Positions 33,670-45,219 of a DNA stretch of 64,000 nt are shown here, piece by piece. The DNA is taken from contig CM077006.1 of the NCBI GenBank assembly GCA_039090855.1, positions 48,245,336-48,309,335 on the forward strand. Reading direction: 5' to 3'. This stretch comes from Macrothele yani. Taxonomy: Eukaryota; Arthropoda; Arachnida; Araneae; Macrothelidae. How positions within the stretch are numbered: position 1 is the first letter of the stretch; the number at the start of each line of letters is the position of its first letter. The notes under the pieces were generated by a model that did not search any database, had not been told where the DNA came from, and saw only the letters and a list, made by a program, of their open reading frames with translations. Position numbers and translations under genes: made by a program.

Positions 33670-35622
33670 GAATGTTGGTTGGAAACGACAATTTTTTTTT
33701 TTATTTTACACGCAAAAGGCATTAGTAAGCTAAGAAACTCACAGAAGGTAATGGATACTACATGTTTCGACATAACTACATATCTTCATCAGGAGTAGGT
33801 GTAACAATATGTTCAGTTAGCGAAAAGACAGTTTGAAAAAGGGAACAGTAGCAATAGGCAAAAGTTCAGAATATTTGCAGCAGGGCCTAAATATCTGTTT
33901 AGAACTTGATTTTTCTTCTTGGAGACCTCCAACGACATCCTTAAAGAGTCGTTTCTTTTTCTTGAAGACGATTTTTTTCTTGAAGTCCGGCAACGACTCA
34001 TTTAAGGGAGTTGTTAACTTCAAGAAAAAAAGAAAAGAAAAAGATACGACCCTCTTAAGTCGTTTTTGAGACGTTTTTGAGTTGTTTATTGTTCTTGAAG
34101 ATATTTTTTTCTTGAAGATCTCCAGTGACCCTTTTAAGAGATCAATGCCTCTTTCAAGAGAGTCATTGGAGATCTCAAGAAAAAATCAAGAACAAAAAAC
34201 GAGTCTTTTAAGCGAGCCATTGGAGGTCTCCAAGAACAAAAACAAAGTTTTTAACAGAGACCCTTCTACAAACATTCTGAATCGCTGGGAACCTGTTCCA
34301 AGGAGGTTAGAACAATACTTCTGGAGATGCCATGGTCTCTTAACCGTGAAGCCGCAAAGTGAGGGATTTTTGGTTTGTTTACATGATACCCATGCAGTTT
34401 CAGTTGCGTGTATTTTTGAAGTGCGTGGTTTTGGGTTGCAGAAATAGTGTTAATATCAAACAGGAATGAATTATGCTTTGCGTACACAAGTGAAGTTTTC
34501 AATTTTGATGTTATGTTTCATCTTGAATTCGCACTAACTTTAATGTAATTCAATTTAAAATGAAAATGGGAAGGAGCCTCAAAATAATTAAGAATTTTGT
34601 GAATCCAGCATTTTTTTCATGCATCGGAAGCAAGTTACGATGCAAAATTAGAAACATGTACGACGAAAGGAATGCGATTCGGCCAACGCAAAATGCATTG
34701 CAATAGCCTTGAGAACCATGAGCTTGCCGCCCCGGTGGCGCAGTGGTCTAAGCGCTGGCCTTCGTCCGAGAAGGGTCCAGGTTCGAATCCCGGTGAGGCA
34801 TGGATGTTGTGTTTGTCTTACGTCACTGGCTCTCTTCTTTCTCTGAAACCAGTGGCCCTAAATTAGGGATGGGAGACTGCTTATAGCCCATTGAGTTGCT
34901 CACTGTGGTCATTAAAGCTCCAATCAAAAATAAATAAATAAACCATCAGCTTTCCCACACTTTGATGGCCGTCGCTCACGGTTATAGGTTTCACGCATAG
35001 TGGTACTGCACTATTAACAAGGGCATCTCGAGATATCTTATTCTAACCTCCTTGACTTGTCCTTGAGACACTGGGATGACGAACACACCATCGAGCTTAT
35101 ATTATATGCAGACACCACTGACTCTACCGTCATAGGTCATAGCTAATCTTTGGCGTGACGACACATACAGGCAAAAACGAACTAAATTATACAGTTAATA
35201 AAAAAGTAAGCTTGCATAATTGATAAAGATTATTGAATTCTTCATTTTATCTGTCTAGATGCCTCGAAGCTTTTGTTCCATTGGTTTCAGTAGTTTCAAA
35301 GTAGCTTCTTGCTTGGACGTGACTTCACCTGCTTCACGGGCGGTGACTTATGACAGCCAATGCTGCGTGGATAGGAGTGGTGTCTCCTCCTAATATAAAC
35401 TCGGTGGAACGCACTTGATTTAAATTACGTCACTGCGAGTCTATTTTTACCGTTTCTTTTCTCAAACTTTTTGTTAACAACATATTATTAGACCTGCTCC
35501 TGATGAAGACCTAACTGTAGCTACGTCGAAACATGTAAAACAACTTATGGTTTTTGTAAGTTTCTTAGCTTACTGATACCTTTTGTGTGTAGTATAAAAA
35601 ATAGTTTACAACCAACATTTTT
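33670..35622. mobile_element. Foldback element L with ~145 bp inverted ends
   Basis: Left arm 33670-33812 and right arm 35478-35622 are inverted copies. They contain aatgttggttgg at the ends, aagctaagaaact, acatgtttcgac and cttcatcaggag. The interior has pyrimidine-rich inverted pieces (33900-33975 against 34190-34255) built from cttgaagac/gtctccaag words, and a SINE-1 at 34726-34941. No transposase is visible, so it is non-autonomous. Confidence 0.85.
34726..34941 (+). mobile_element. SINE-1 copy in element L
   Basis: Full length with A and B boxes and an (aaat)n tail. Target duplication accatgagctt at 34715-34725 and accatcagctt at 34942-34952 (10 of 11). Confidence 0.9.
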
Positions 35623-36043
35623 GTGATATTACACACTGAAATCTTACAAATGTATCTATCACCCATTGCAAAGATGTGACAGATAGAGCTTAAGTACTGA
35701 ATGTTGCTTCGCGCTAGTAATATGCATAGGTGTGAATAAGTATATATTTGAGTTGATTATGTCTCCAAAAGGAAATTAAAACACGCGGTATTGAAATTGT
35801 GATTTATGTTGCAAATAAAACTTTAACCATCGGTACTATAGCTAAATTTTAAATCTGTTTGAAATACTCTGAATGGACAAATTATTATATGCATGACTAA
35901 AACAATATGCAAAGCAAAAGTATCGTGTTCGGTCACGTGGGAAGCTGAAACTAGCGACGCAGATGGTTGAGCAGGTCTCTGAGCATTGGAAACCAGTGAC
36001 GGAATAGTAATCGTGGGTAAAGGCAATGACGTAAATGAGTTTG

Positions 36044-36251
36044 GATTGGAGGTTTAACGACCACCGTGAGCAACTCAATGGGCTGTAAGCAGTCGCCCGT
36101 CTCTAATTTAGGGTCACTGGTTCCAGGGAAGGGAGAGAGCCAGTGCTGTAAGGCAAACACAACATCCATGCCTCGACGGGATTCGAATCCAGACCCCTTT
36201 CGGACGAATGATCAGAAGCCATCGCTTAGACCACTGCGCCACCGGGGCGGC
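36044..36251 (-). mobile_element. SINE-1 copy beside the CRE-rich palindrome
   Basis: Antisense full-length copy ending gccaccggggcggc. Perfect 13-base target duplication gtaaatgagtttg at 36031-36043 and 36252-36264. The tail is very short. Confidence 0.93.
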
Positions 36252-36271
36252 GTAAATGAGTTTGACATCGG

Positions 36272-36530
36272 CCTAATACGTGATGTCGTGTTTGACGTCA
36301 TACAGGACAGCACTGGAAACCATTCGGAAGCCTTGATTTCCGCGTGACGTCATTAAAAGAGGGAACTAATCTTTCTAATGTCATGGCTCTTTGACCAAGG
36401 CCGTCTAGAAAATGCAAGGCCATGACATTAGAGATGAGTTCCTTGTTTTAGTGACGTCACGCAGAAACCAAGGCTTCCGATATGTTTCCAACGCTGTTGT
36501 GTATGACGTCAAACACGACACCGACGTAGC
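36272..36530. repeat. Long palindrome with four TGACGTCA sites
   Basis: Arms of ~120 bp (36272-36393 and 36415-36530) are inverted around a ~20 bp loop. TGACGTCA (the CRE/ATF consensus) is at 36293, 36345, 36452 and 36504, two per arm. Probably a MITE. Whether the sites bind any factor is unknown. Confidence 0.8.
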
Positions 36531-36639
36531 ATGAGAGTAACGTCACAAATGGGAGGAACTCTCTCTCTCTAATGTCACAGCCTTGTACTTTCTGGCCGGC
36601 CTAGGTTTGAGCGCGGCCATGTAGTAACTGCAATGAAGG

Positions 36640-37570
36640 CCGTTTGTTCAATCACCGCAACTACTGAACTGTTGAGATTTCCACTTCAGATCGTCGCACG
36701 TGTATACCAAGACTACGTTAAATACGGCCAAACTTCCAACCAATGGTCGTAATTGAATCTTTAAATGAGCGCAGACAGTCCCATATCGTTATAATCAATC
36801 GCATGTCTACCACGGAGCAGATAGCATTCGAATTTAATAAGTGCGTCCACAACCTTTGGCACAAAGACTACCCGTCATATCCTGGAAAAAATAGGCTACG
36901 GTAGTCAACATTCATATCGTGTCCCCTTGTTGACTGCAAGGCACTGAAAGATTAGGCTGCAGTTAGCAAAGGCCTATCGCAACTGGAGTGCGGAGGACTG
37001 GAAACACGACATCTGGTCTGACGAATCACGGTGGTGCGTGTGTGATGTAAACCACCCGAAGCGATGGACCCAGCTTGCCAAGTTGAGTCTTGCGCGTAGG
37101 TGAAGGAGATGTAACAGTTCAGGGTGGGTTTGTATGGTCTTCTTTAGGGGCCCTCGTGCCTGTAGAGACGTTCGTCACCGGTATAAAGTACGTGAACATC
37201 CTCCCCAACCATCTACACCGTTCGTAATAATTTTCTTTCCACACCATATCATCATCTTTTAACAGGACAACGCATACTCTCCCCAAGGCGAACAATGGGC
37301 TTCAGAAGCATTCAAGTGGATTTTGCACACTTGAATGGCGCTTTCCACCGTCGGAACTCAGCCCCATTGAAAATTTCTGCGACAAAATTGGAAAGATCTG
37401 TTCCAGCCAGCCAATCTCCAGCAGCAACTGTGTATTCCTTTAAAGCAGGCGATCCTCGCTTCAATGGCAGGGATGCTATATCTGTGTTTTCAATACATCA
37501 CGGAGTCTTCACCAGGACGTCTGGCTGCTGTTGTAAGAACAGAAGGTGGAGCAACACGTTATTAGGTTGG
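36640..37570 (+). pseudogene. Tc1-like transposase remnant (element M)
   Basis: IWSDESRWCVCD carries the first catalytic Asp. A QDNAYSPQG piece keeps the second, and an LSPIENFCDKI-like stretch is readable across frames near 37360-37390. It ends ITESSPGRLAAVV then GGATRY-stop at ~37566. The upstream part holds an EDWKHD linker and weak HTH traces. No clear terminal repeats were located. Thoroughly decayed. Confidence 0.7.
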
Positions 37571-37680
37571 TGCAGGGCTCTTCTTTCTGACGGAAACCGC
37601 CAGAACGTCGTACCTGCGCCATTATTTTACACACATATTTTTTTATATTTAATTCAGAAAACAACGTTTATTAGTGTAAT

Positions 37681-37880
37681 TTTTTTTATTGGAGGTTTAA
37701 TGACCACCATGAGCAAGTCAGTGGGCTATAAGCAGCCGCCCGTCCCTACTTTAGGGCCACTGGTTCCAGGGAAGGAAGAGAGCCAGTGCCGTAAGACAAA
37801 CACAACATCCATGTCTCACCGGGATCCGGACCCTTCTCGAACGAATGATCAAAACCCAGCGCCTGGACCACCGCGGCGGC
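37681..37880 (-). mobile_element. SINE-1 copy, antisense
   Basis: Full body with a diverged tRNA-like end (gaccaccgcggcgg). Approximate target duplication tagtgtaat at 37672-37680 and taatgcaat at 37881-37889. Confidence 0.85.
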
Positions 37881-37990
37881 TAATGCAATTTGCACAATTT
37901 AAAATCTACTATATTTTTGCTGAATGCTGTGGTTCAGCTTCGTCAGGGCTGAACGTTTTCATTTCTTGTTTCTGACGATGTTACCAGTTT

Positions 37991-38206
37991 TTGCCGCCCC
38001 GGTGGCGCACTGGTCTAAGCGATGGCTTCTGATCATTCGTCAGAAAGGGGTCCGGGTTAGAATATCGGTGAGGCATGGATGTTGTGTTTGTCTTATGACA
38101 CTGGCTCTCTCCCTTCCCTGGAACCAGTGGCCCTAAATTAGGGACGGGCGACTGCTTATAGCCCTTTGAGATGCTCACGGTGGTCGTTAAGCCTCCAATA
38201 AAAACA
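37991..38206 (+). mobile_element. SINE-1 copy
   Basis: Perfect 13-base target duplication atgttaccagttt at 37978-37990 and 38207-38219. A box and B box present; short A-rich tail. Confidence 0.95.
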
Positions 38207-38599
38207 ATGTTACCAGTTTCGCGTGTCAAAGTGAGGCCATCAGATTACAGATTGATGAGTGCTTTCCATGCGCTTGATAGCTATGGAGAAGAAGATAAAT
38301 CATTTACCAGGTTAATACGGTTCCGAAAGTCTTCTAAAACGTCTAGGTCAAATAGATGAAAATTCTTCATCTCCATATCTAGCACGCGCATGAAAAGCAC
38401 TCATCAATCTGCAATTTGATGGCTACACGACACGTTTGACACGTGAAACTTATAACATTGTCAGAAACAAGAAAAGAAAACTCTCAGTCCTGACAAAGCT
38501 GAAGCATAGCGTTCAGCGACTCTATAGTAGACTTTAAATTATGCAAATTGCATTAATAAACGTTGTTTTCTGAATTAAATGTAATATAATTACGCAATG

Positions 38600-40368
38600 C
38601 CTGTAGTTCAACTATTTCAACAGATATTTTAGTTTTGGAATAATTATTTAATTGTGTTAATATAACTGAAATAACTCAATATTTGCTAAGCACTGTAAAA
38701 CTGTTACGGTATATTTGCTATTTTTAATATAATAATATAATATAATATGAACTTGTAAATTGTGTTTTGCAGTTTGTACCATACAACAATGGTAAGGCGT
38801 AGAAAACAATGTTCAAGAAATTGAGCTGTTTTTTATTAGGCCAACCCCTTCTCCTACTTTTTTGAACAGCTTATGTTTAAAAGTTCCGGAACCTTTTTCT
38901 TCAGAAAAAACAAACAAACAGGGGAGATGTGCATAATAATTTATCCAATCAGTTTATATTTTAAGCAAAATAAGTGTAGATTAAACGGAAAAACACGTAA
39001 ATTAAAGCTCAAAAATTCTATGCTGGATGGGAAGTAACAAAATTTAAGTGAAAAGAAAAGAAGAAACGTTCAAATAGCCGCATCTCAAGCTGTATTCGAA
39101 AAATTGGTACTATTTACAAATTACTGCTAATACCTACAAAACTTTTTCCGCAAAAAATATTGACAGTTTTAAATAATTTCCATGCCCACACTAAAATTGT
39201 GTAATAACATGCTTATGTCCGAGGAATATTCAAAACTGTTTTGTGTAGTTCATGAGTCACAGTGTCACCTTGTCTTTTTTTTTTTTTTTTTTTTTTTCCT
39301 TTTCGAAGCTATAAAGAAGTCAGCAGCTCGATTTTAGTGTTACCGGTTCTACGGACTGGGCGGAACAATTGTCACAAAATAAATATATCGCCAAAGCTTC
39401 GCGAGTGCGTTCCTAACTCTGACAGTTAGCCAGAGACCCGCACTTCTAACCACTCTACTACCGGGGAGAAGCTGCCTTTTTTTTTTTTTTTTTTTTTTGT
39501 CTGTTGGAAAGTATAGCAGACATTTTACTGTTTAAAAGAACTTCCACTATTCTAGTTAGTTTTTAGCAAACGTATGATGTGCGTGGTAGCATGAATGCCT
39601 CACTTAAAGGTTTTAGAAGATCTGTACGGGGAAAGCGTCCTTGAAAAAGCAATGGCATGTCTGTCGATGTTTTGATGAAGACTCCCACACGAGATACTGA
39701 CTAACTAACTGACTGTGTGTGTGTGCTTATATGATCCCATGCTGAATAAATGAACCTGTGTTCTTCTAAAGGGTCGAGAAGAAAATAATGATTAAAATCT
39801 GATATATGTATTCATCTGAGAGTCATGGTTTGCACTGTCATCTCATGAAAAGGCAAGGAGATGTTGCCACCACAATGCTCTACAGAAAACCACACTCTAA
39901 AGATTTTTTCTGCATAGTTTAGTTGAATCAAGGTGGAAACAGTGCTGGACCATTCCCCATTGGTGGAATTAGATCACGGGTTTGGTGAGGAAGGGATTAT
40001 TGAGCCATTTGCCCTTCGTTCGATTCCGCCTGTGATAGCTCGAGGCAAGGCTTGGTGACTAGGAACCCGGGGCGCTGTCTCGGCTTCTGGGAGGAGCCCC
40101 GAATGGGGCGCATGATTCTCTTTTATTGAAATGATTTTGTGACGCTCTTTGTTTCTTTGGCTAGTCAGTGACATCAGTCAATAATGCCTTTTGGTTCGAG
40201 GATAGGCGTGGTATTTTACTTTTCACCTGGATCATCATGTTGCAGCTTGGGATTTCCGATGCTGGAAAGAGAGGGAAAAGAACAATTATTACAGGAAAAC
40301 TTAAATGTCCAATCACAGAAATACGGTAACATTTCAGCTCACCCGGCACAAACAGTTGGACCAGTTTT
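38600..40368. other. Unassigned DNA with T-runs
   Basis: No gene was recognised. T-runs lie at 39274-39298 and 39477-39498. Between them, the reverse strand reads gtagtagagtggttagaag, an A-box-like word, without a good B box, so an old antisense SINE is possible. A GC-richer patch at 39990-40110 has no coding motif. Confidence 0.4.
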
Positions 40369-41641
40369 CTAAGTAAGTAGTGTCAAAAGTTATGGAATAA
40401 GCCGTCTAATGCACGATTTTCGGATAAAACCACTCTTTAATTTAAAAAAAAAAGTTAGTAAAATCATGCAATGCATTGATTATGATACGCTTTCCAACAT
40501 ACCAGAAATCAGTACCCAAGTTATGACGATAATGGCTGTGGAAAAATTCTCGCTCCTGTGCCCTGACTTTGACGTTATTTCGATGATATTCAACATAACC
40601 GGTTCAGTATACCTCCGGAACAACATACTAAAGTTTTATGAAAGTTTTTGTTCCGTCTTTATATTTATAGGTGTAAATAACAACATAACATTAATTACCA
40701 AGCTTTCGCTTGTCAAAAGACAGCTTTCTCTAGGTACGTTACAAATAGAATGCAAATAACACGTTACAAACAGTCAGTAAATAACAAGTACCTTGAGAAA
40801 GCTGTCTGTTGACAAGCGAAAGCTTGGTAATTAATGTTATGTTGTTATTTACACCTATAAATATAAAGACGGAATAAAAACTTTCATAATTGTATTAGGT
40901 GTATTAATTGATACTAAAGTTTTGTTGCAAGAGAAGCATTTTTAGTCAAGTTATGAGGATAATGGCTTTGGAATAAATCTCGCTGCTGTGTCCTGACCTT
41001 TGACCCAATTTCGACGATATTCAACAGAACTGGTTCAGTATACCTCCGGAACAACATACTAAAGTTTTGTCGCAATCGGAGCATTTTTACATAAGTAATG
41101 ACGCATAAGAACTACGGAATGGATCCCGCTCCTATGTCCTGACCTTTCACCCCATTTCTTCCATTTTCAAAAGGCTTTGTCCCCAGGTGGTCCCTTACCA
41201 CATACTAAAATTTCATCGAAATCGAACCATTTTTACGCAAGTTATGACACGTAAGAGCAATGGAACGGATCCCGCTCCTATACCCTGACCTATGAGCCCA
41301 TTTCGTCCATTTTCAATAGAGTTCGTCCCCAGGTGGTCCCCTACCACATACTAAAATTTCACTGAAATCGAACCATTTTTATACGAGTTATCGTGCGGAC
41401 GGACGGACAGACAGACAGACAGGCAGACGGACGGACGGACGGACAGACAGACAGGCAGACGGACAGACAGGCAGACGGACAAAACTGGAGCATATACGCT
41501 TCTTCAACCTACGGTTGGAAAGCGTAAATGATGTTAAAACCACATTAAAATGGGATTAAATCTTTCGGTGACCGCGTCGGTCCCTTCATCAGGTCATACA
41601 TTGTGCATCAGACGGCTTATTCTATGACTTCACGTACTTAG
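40369..41641. mobile_element. Foldback element enclosing CGT copy B
   Basis: Outer inverted ends at 40369-40414 and 41603-41641 share aataagccgtct and ctaagta, with a few gaps (~40 bp). Inside lie the 13-base CGT arms tacgctttccaac (40486-40498) and gttggaaagcgta (41514-41526). Between the arms are CGT monomers reading on the minus strand and a (ggac/gaca)n block at 41396-41480. A MITE (40639-40886) interrupts the first monomer. Confidence 0.8.
40639..40886. mobile_element. 248 bp MITE inside CGT copy B
   Basis: ~100 bp arms (40639-40737 and 40788-40886) are inverted copies with a ~50 bp loop, flanked by TA (40637-40638 and 40887-40888). The arms contain acaagcgaaagcttggtaat. Confidence 0.85.
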
Positions 41642-41644
41642 CAC

Positions 41645-42189
41645 GAAAACTTCACGACTTTATGTGTTAAAAGTTTCTTTAAAACTGAAGAAACAAATTT
41701 CCATCAAAAATATTTTAGGAAGAAAGCTGTCTCTTTTTTTTTTTACTCAGGTAACGAAAGTCATGGTCGTGCGGCCATCTTAAGCTGGCTTTCCTGCCAG
41801 CAACCAGGTTAGAGGTCAACCGTTGGGAGCACACCAGCTGATGTTTCTTCGCTTCCGTTCTGGGCCCTGAGTTGTTCGCTGTGAAAACAACTTCAGGTGG
41901 GCAGACGTGAGAACAACTTCAATGTTTCTTAGTGTTGTGCAGAAGTGAGTGAGTTGCCTTTCATTATCTGAGAAATAAAAGCAGCATTCTTTCAGGAAAA
42001 TTTCCGATGGGAATTTTTTCCCTCAGATTTAAAGAATCTTTTGACATTTAGAGATACGCAGAATTTTTGGTGAACCGAACTGTAACTCAAAAATGCTTTC
42101 AAAATTTTATGCTTAGGAAACTGAAAATAAGGGTACAGCATACGGAGCGCAAATATTTATACCAATATTTTCTTTTACGCATCCTTCTG
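41645..42189. other. Unassigned DNA
   Basis: No gene or repeat ends were recognised. A short direct repeat gtgaaaacaacttcaggtgg and gtgagaacaacttcaatg lies at 41880-41922. Confidence 0.4.
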
Positions 42190-42200
42190 ATTATTTTAAC

Positions 42201-42430
42201 GCCGCCCCGGTGGCGCAGTGGTCTAAGCGATGGCCTCTGATCATTCGTCCGAAAGGGGTCCGGGTTCGAATCCCGGTGAGGCATGGATGTTGTGTTTGTC
42301 TTACGGCACTGGCTCTCTCCCTTCCCTGGAACCAGTGACCCTAAATTAGGGACGGGCGACTGCTTATAGCCCATTGAGTTGCTCACGGTGGTCGTTAAAC
42401 CTTCAATAAAACAAACAAACAAACAAACAA
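42201..42430 (+). mobile_element. SINE-1 copy, AAAC-repeat tail
   Basis: Full-length copy. The tail is an (aaac)n repeat at 42408-42430. Perfect 11-base target duplication attattttaac at 42190-42200 and 42431-42441. Confidence 0.95.
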
Positions 42431-42445
42431 ATTATTTTAACGGGA

Positions 42446-42575
42446 GGGATGTAGGGGTTGATGGCAACCGTGAACAACTCCTATGGCTATAAGTAGTCGC
42501 CCGTTCCTGATTTGAGGCGACTGGTTCCAGAGAATGGTTAGGGCCATAAGACAAACGTACTACACATGTTTCTTC
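42446..42575 (-). mobile_element. SINE-1, diverged antisense fragment
   Basis: ggttgatggcaaccgtgaac, ggctataagtagtcgcccg and ctggttccagagaa match the reverse complement of the 3' half of SINE-1. Confidence 0.7.
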
Positions 42576-42599
42576 CCAGCAAAAACAGTGTTGCTGTGA

Positions 42600-43700
42600 T
42601 TAGGTATTTGCACCCAAGCCAGCAGTGGTGCAGCACAATTTTTCCGCTGCCCAACCGTCAATAAAATGTCCCGGCGGCCACCATATGTACCAGCAGTTCA
42701 GGCCAGCAGCTGGCCAACAGTTGGCACCCATCAGTTGTCATATGCCAGAACAGGGCCATCAGTTATTCATCACAGGCAGTGACTGCCACAAGCGGCCCTG
42801 CAAGCACGTGCCATAAATGATGGCTAGCCTAATGTGGTCCGCTAGTTTCCCCGGCAGTGGTAGCCAGCAATCACGTGACGTAACTGATGGCCTGCCGAAT
42901 CTTGCCCGCCACTTACCCAGTAGTAACCATTAAAAGAAAAAGAAAATAACCGCAGTTTCCCTAAGGCGCAACTACTTTTTTTCACCCGTACGAAACTTCC
43001 GCATGATGTCAAAGCTGGTGGAATTTTCTCAGCAGGCTCTGAAAAGCGTCCGTTTGGATCTGGCTAGAAACGAATCAACGACAGATTGCTTGCAACGCGA
43101 GCTCTCTAGCCACTACAATGGTTCGCTAAGCATGAACCCCTGCTTGAAGCTGAGCCTCTTCCCTCTGCGATGTGAAACTAAAGGTTCACTTTTTAATTTT
43201 ACAATATTGCGAGGTATTTTTCATAAATGTCCGTTTCATATAATTCATAAATTAATTTTTTCAACGTAACGATTTTTTAATGTCTTTCCAGGACTTTTGC
43301 TTGAAGCGGTTTAGTGTATAATGAAACGAGATATTACACAGAAATTATTTCTTGTTATTCATGGGAATGGAGTGGGTGTATTTCATGGCTGTCTGTATTC
43401 TCCATTCTTTGTGTGTTAGTGCAGGAATTTTGCTACGGAATGAATTTCTATAAACACTTGTGACTAATTGATTATATTTCTTGCAGTTCATTATTAATTA
43501 TTTTTATATTTTTATTCCGACGAAAATTTTCGTCGACGTGGCATTTCATTAGGAAATTAATTCGCCTCTCTACATATGGCTTTTTATTCTTAACATCCAC
43601 CAAGATAACACGATGTCAATAGCGTCGTCTTCAACTAACTGGTACCACGAAAGACACAGCACGGGTTGCTTCTGTGCATGCGCAGTCCCGTTGCTTCCAC
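42600..43700. other. Unassigned DNA with gccagcag-rich words
   Basis: 42610-42910 is GC-richer with recurrent gccagcag/gccaccag words that resemble 43720-43940 and may be one diverged repeat. An 18-base palindrome cgacgaaaattttcgtcg sits at 43516-43533. No gene motif is seen. Confidence 0.4.
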
Positions 43701-43872
43701 CTCGTGTTGAGTTTGCTTAGGTTGCCAGCTACAGGCCACTAGTGGCACTTGCTTGGAGGCCCGCAATTCACGGCGATACTGTGGGGCCATCAATGGCTGC
43801 CAACTGATGGCGCTGCCACCAGCGGACCGCTATCGTGCCGTGAGCAGCAGATTTCAATCGGCAGTGTCCCAC

Positions 43873-43939
43873 TACTGCCAGTTGGTGACAGTAGTGGGTC
43901 ACTGCTAACTGAAACCACTACTGTCACCAACTGGCAGTA
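43873..43939. repeat. Perfect 25 bp hairpin
   Basis: tactgccagttggtgacagt (start of the left arm, 43873-43897) is exactly complementary to the right arm 43915-43939, with a 17-base loop. Perfect pairing suggests a recent origin. Confidence 0.85.
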
Positions 43940-44029
43940 CTGATGAGGGACTTCAACTCGCGACCCATATTTAAAGAATGTCCACAGGCCAACGCTTCAG
44001 ACCACTTTCCAAAAGGGCGGCACTCCCAG

Positions 44030-44320
44030 GGCTACAATGGAGTGGTATGAGGACAATCAGGTTTCACAGTTGGACTTACCTGCTGTGAAACCAATCCAAC
44101 TGTGAAACCATTTTTTCCCATTGGACACCTATTATATGAACTTGAACGACGGGTGAGGTCCGGAGCAGCACAACCTTCTTCACTGGCAGAGTTGCTCGAC
44201 GTACTCAGGGAGGAATGGAGGAAAATCCCGCTCTCTGTACACCATGGACGTGTGTACAGTTTACCCCGACAGGTGACTGCTGTTATCCCTGGAAATGGAG
44301 GATCTACCACCACTGATGTA
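44030..44320 (+). pseudogene. Tc1-like transposase C-terminal fragment
   Basis: A MEWYEDN..SQLDLPA piece, then LLYELERRVRSGAAQPSSLA, ELLDVLREEWRKIPLSVHHG, ending RQVTAVIPGNGGSTTT. This is the region after the catalytic Glu of Tc1 transposases (HLWDELERR....L...EEW..IP). A hairpin of ggtttcacagttgga and its complement (44060-44109) replaces the part before it. 5' truncated. Confidence 0.7.
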
Positions 44321-44397
44321 AATACAATGCTATTTTTCTATTTACTTACAGCGCCCAATCACTTGTGTTTACATAGAGTAGTTGGATCACAACTGAG

Positions 44398-44616
44398 GCC
44401 GCCCCGGTGGCGCAGTGGTCTAAGGCGCTGGCCTCTGATCATTCGTCCGTAAGGGATCCGGGTTCGAATCCCGGTCAGGCATGGATGTTGTGTTTGTCTT
44501 ACGGCACTGGCTCTCTCCCTTCCCTGGAACCAGTGACCATAAATTAGGGACGGGCGACTGCTTATAGCCCATTGAGTTGCTCACGGTGGTCGTTAAACCT
44601 CCAATCAAAAAAAGAA
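44398..44616 (+). mobile_element. SINE-1 copy
   Basis: Full length. Perfect 12-base target duplication atcacaactgag at 44386-44397 and 44617-44628. The preceding gtagttggatcacaact also recurs at 44899-44916, outside the insertion. Confidence 0.95.
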
Positions 44617-44639
44617 ATCACAACTGAGCGGAGAGCTAT

Positions 44640-45219
44640 AGTTTGGGAGAGGTATTTAATTTTTACACTGAAAAACAACCCCGCTGAGTACACGATAATG
44701 ATAAGAACTGAAAATACTTCAGCACTATTTTATTACTTATAAGAATAATCAAACATTTTTCTTTTCTGGTTTCATCTTTTACAGAAACTATTCTACCGCA
44801 CGTTATAGCAAAACCGAAGTGTTTCAGGCGGCTAAAATGGAGAAGTCGCAGTTCTACACCCTGCAAATAGCAGTTCGATAGCCATAGGACCACGGCTTGT
44901 AGTTGGATCACAACTCAGCGGAAAAACCCTGACAGAAAAAAAAGTAATTGTTTCGTTAATTTAACGTATTAAGTTTTTTGCACGATAATGACGAATAATT
45001 CGTGAGAAATTAAAAACGAACCACCGCTGAAGATGTTAGTTACTAAGCAACTTTTAGATTCAGATATATTAGAAAGTTTTTCAAGCAGCTTAACATCAGT
45101 GGAGCTCAAAAATTTTGTTGTGGAATATCTTATTTATTATACCACTAGTAAAAACGTGTTGAAACGTAAGTATTGTTCGCATTAACTGAAAGAAATGCTT
45201 TAAAAAACACTGTTCACGA
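44640..45219. other. Unassigned DNA
   Basis: No gene seen. Contains the extra gtagttggatcacaactc word at 44899. Confidence 0.4.

Larger units (their letters stand above)
37648..38595. mobile_element. Foldback element with two SINE-1 insertions
   Basis: Left arm pieces (ttcagaaaacaacgtttatt, gcaatttgcacaatttaaa, ttcagcttcgtcagg, ttcttgtttctgac, ccatgcgcttgatag) occur in reverse complement on the right (38365-38595). The two SINE copies at 37681-37880 and 37991-38206 lie in the left arm only, so the intact right arm gives the pre-insertion sequence. Confidence 0.85.

Noticed and set aside
37564..38860. Hsmar1-like mariner starting at ttaggttggtgcag (37564) with a partner at ttaggccaacccc (38838)
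   Set aside because: The right-hand word is not the inverted complement of the left, and the left word coincides with the Tc1 element M stop codon context. No mariner coding sequence lies between.
43003..43269. 88-residue plus-strand frame as a host gene
   Set aside because: No recognisable domain, splice sites or compositional shift. Length is within chance for this window.
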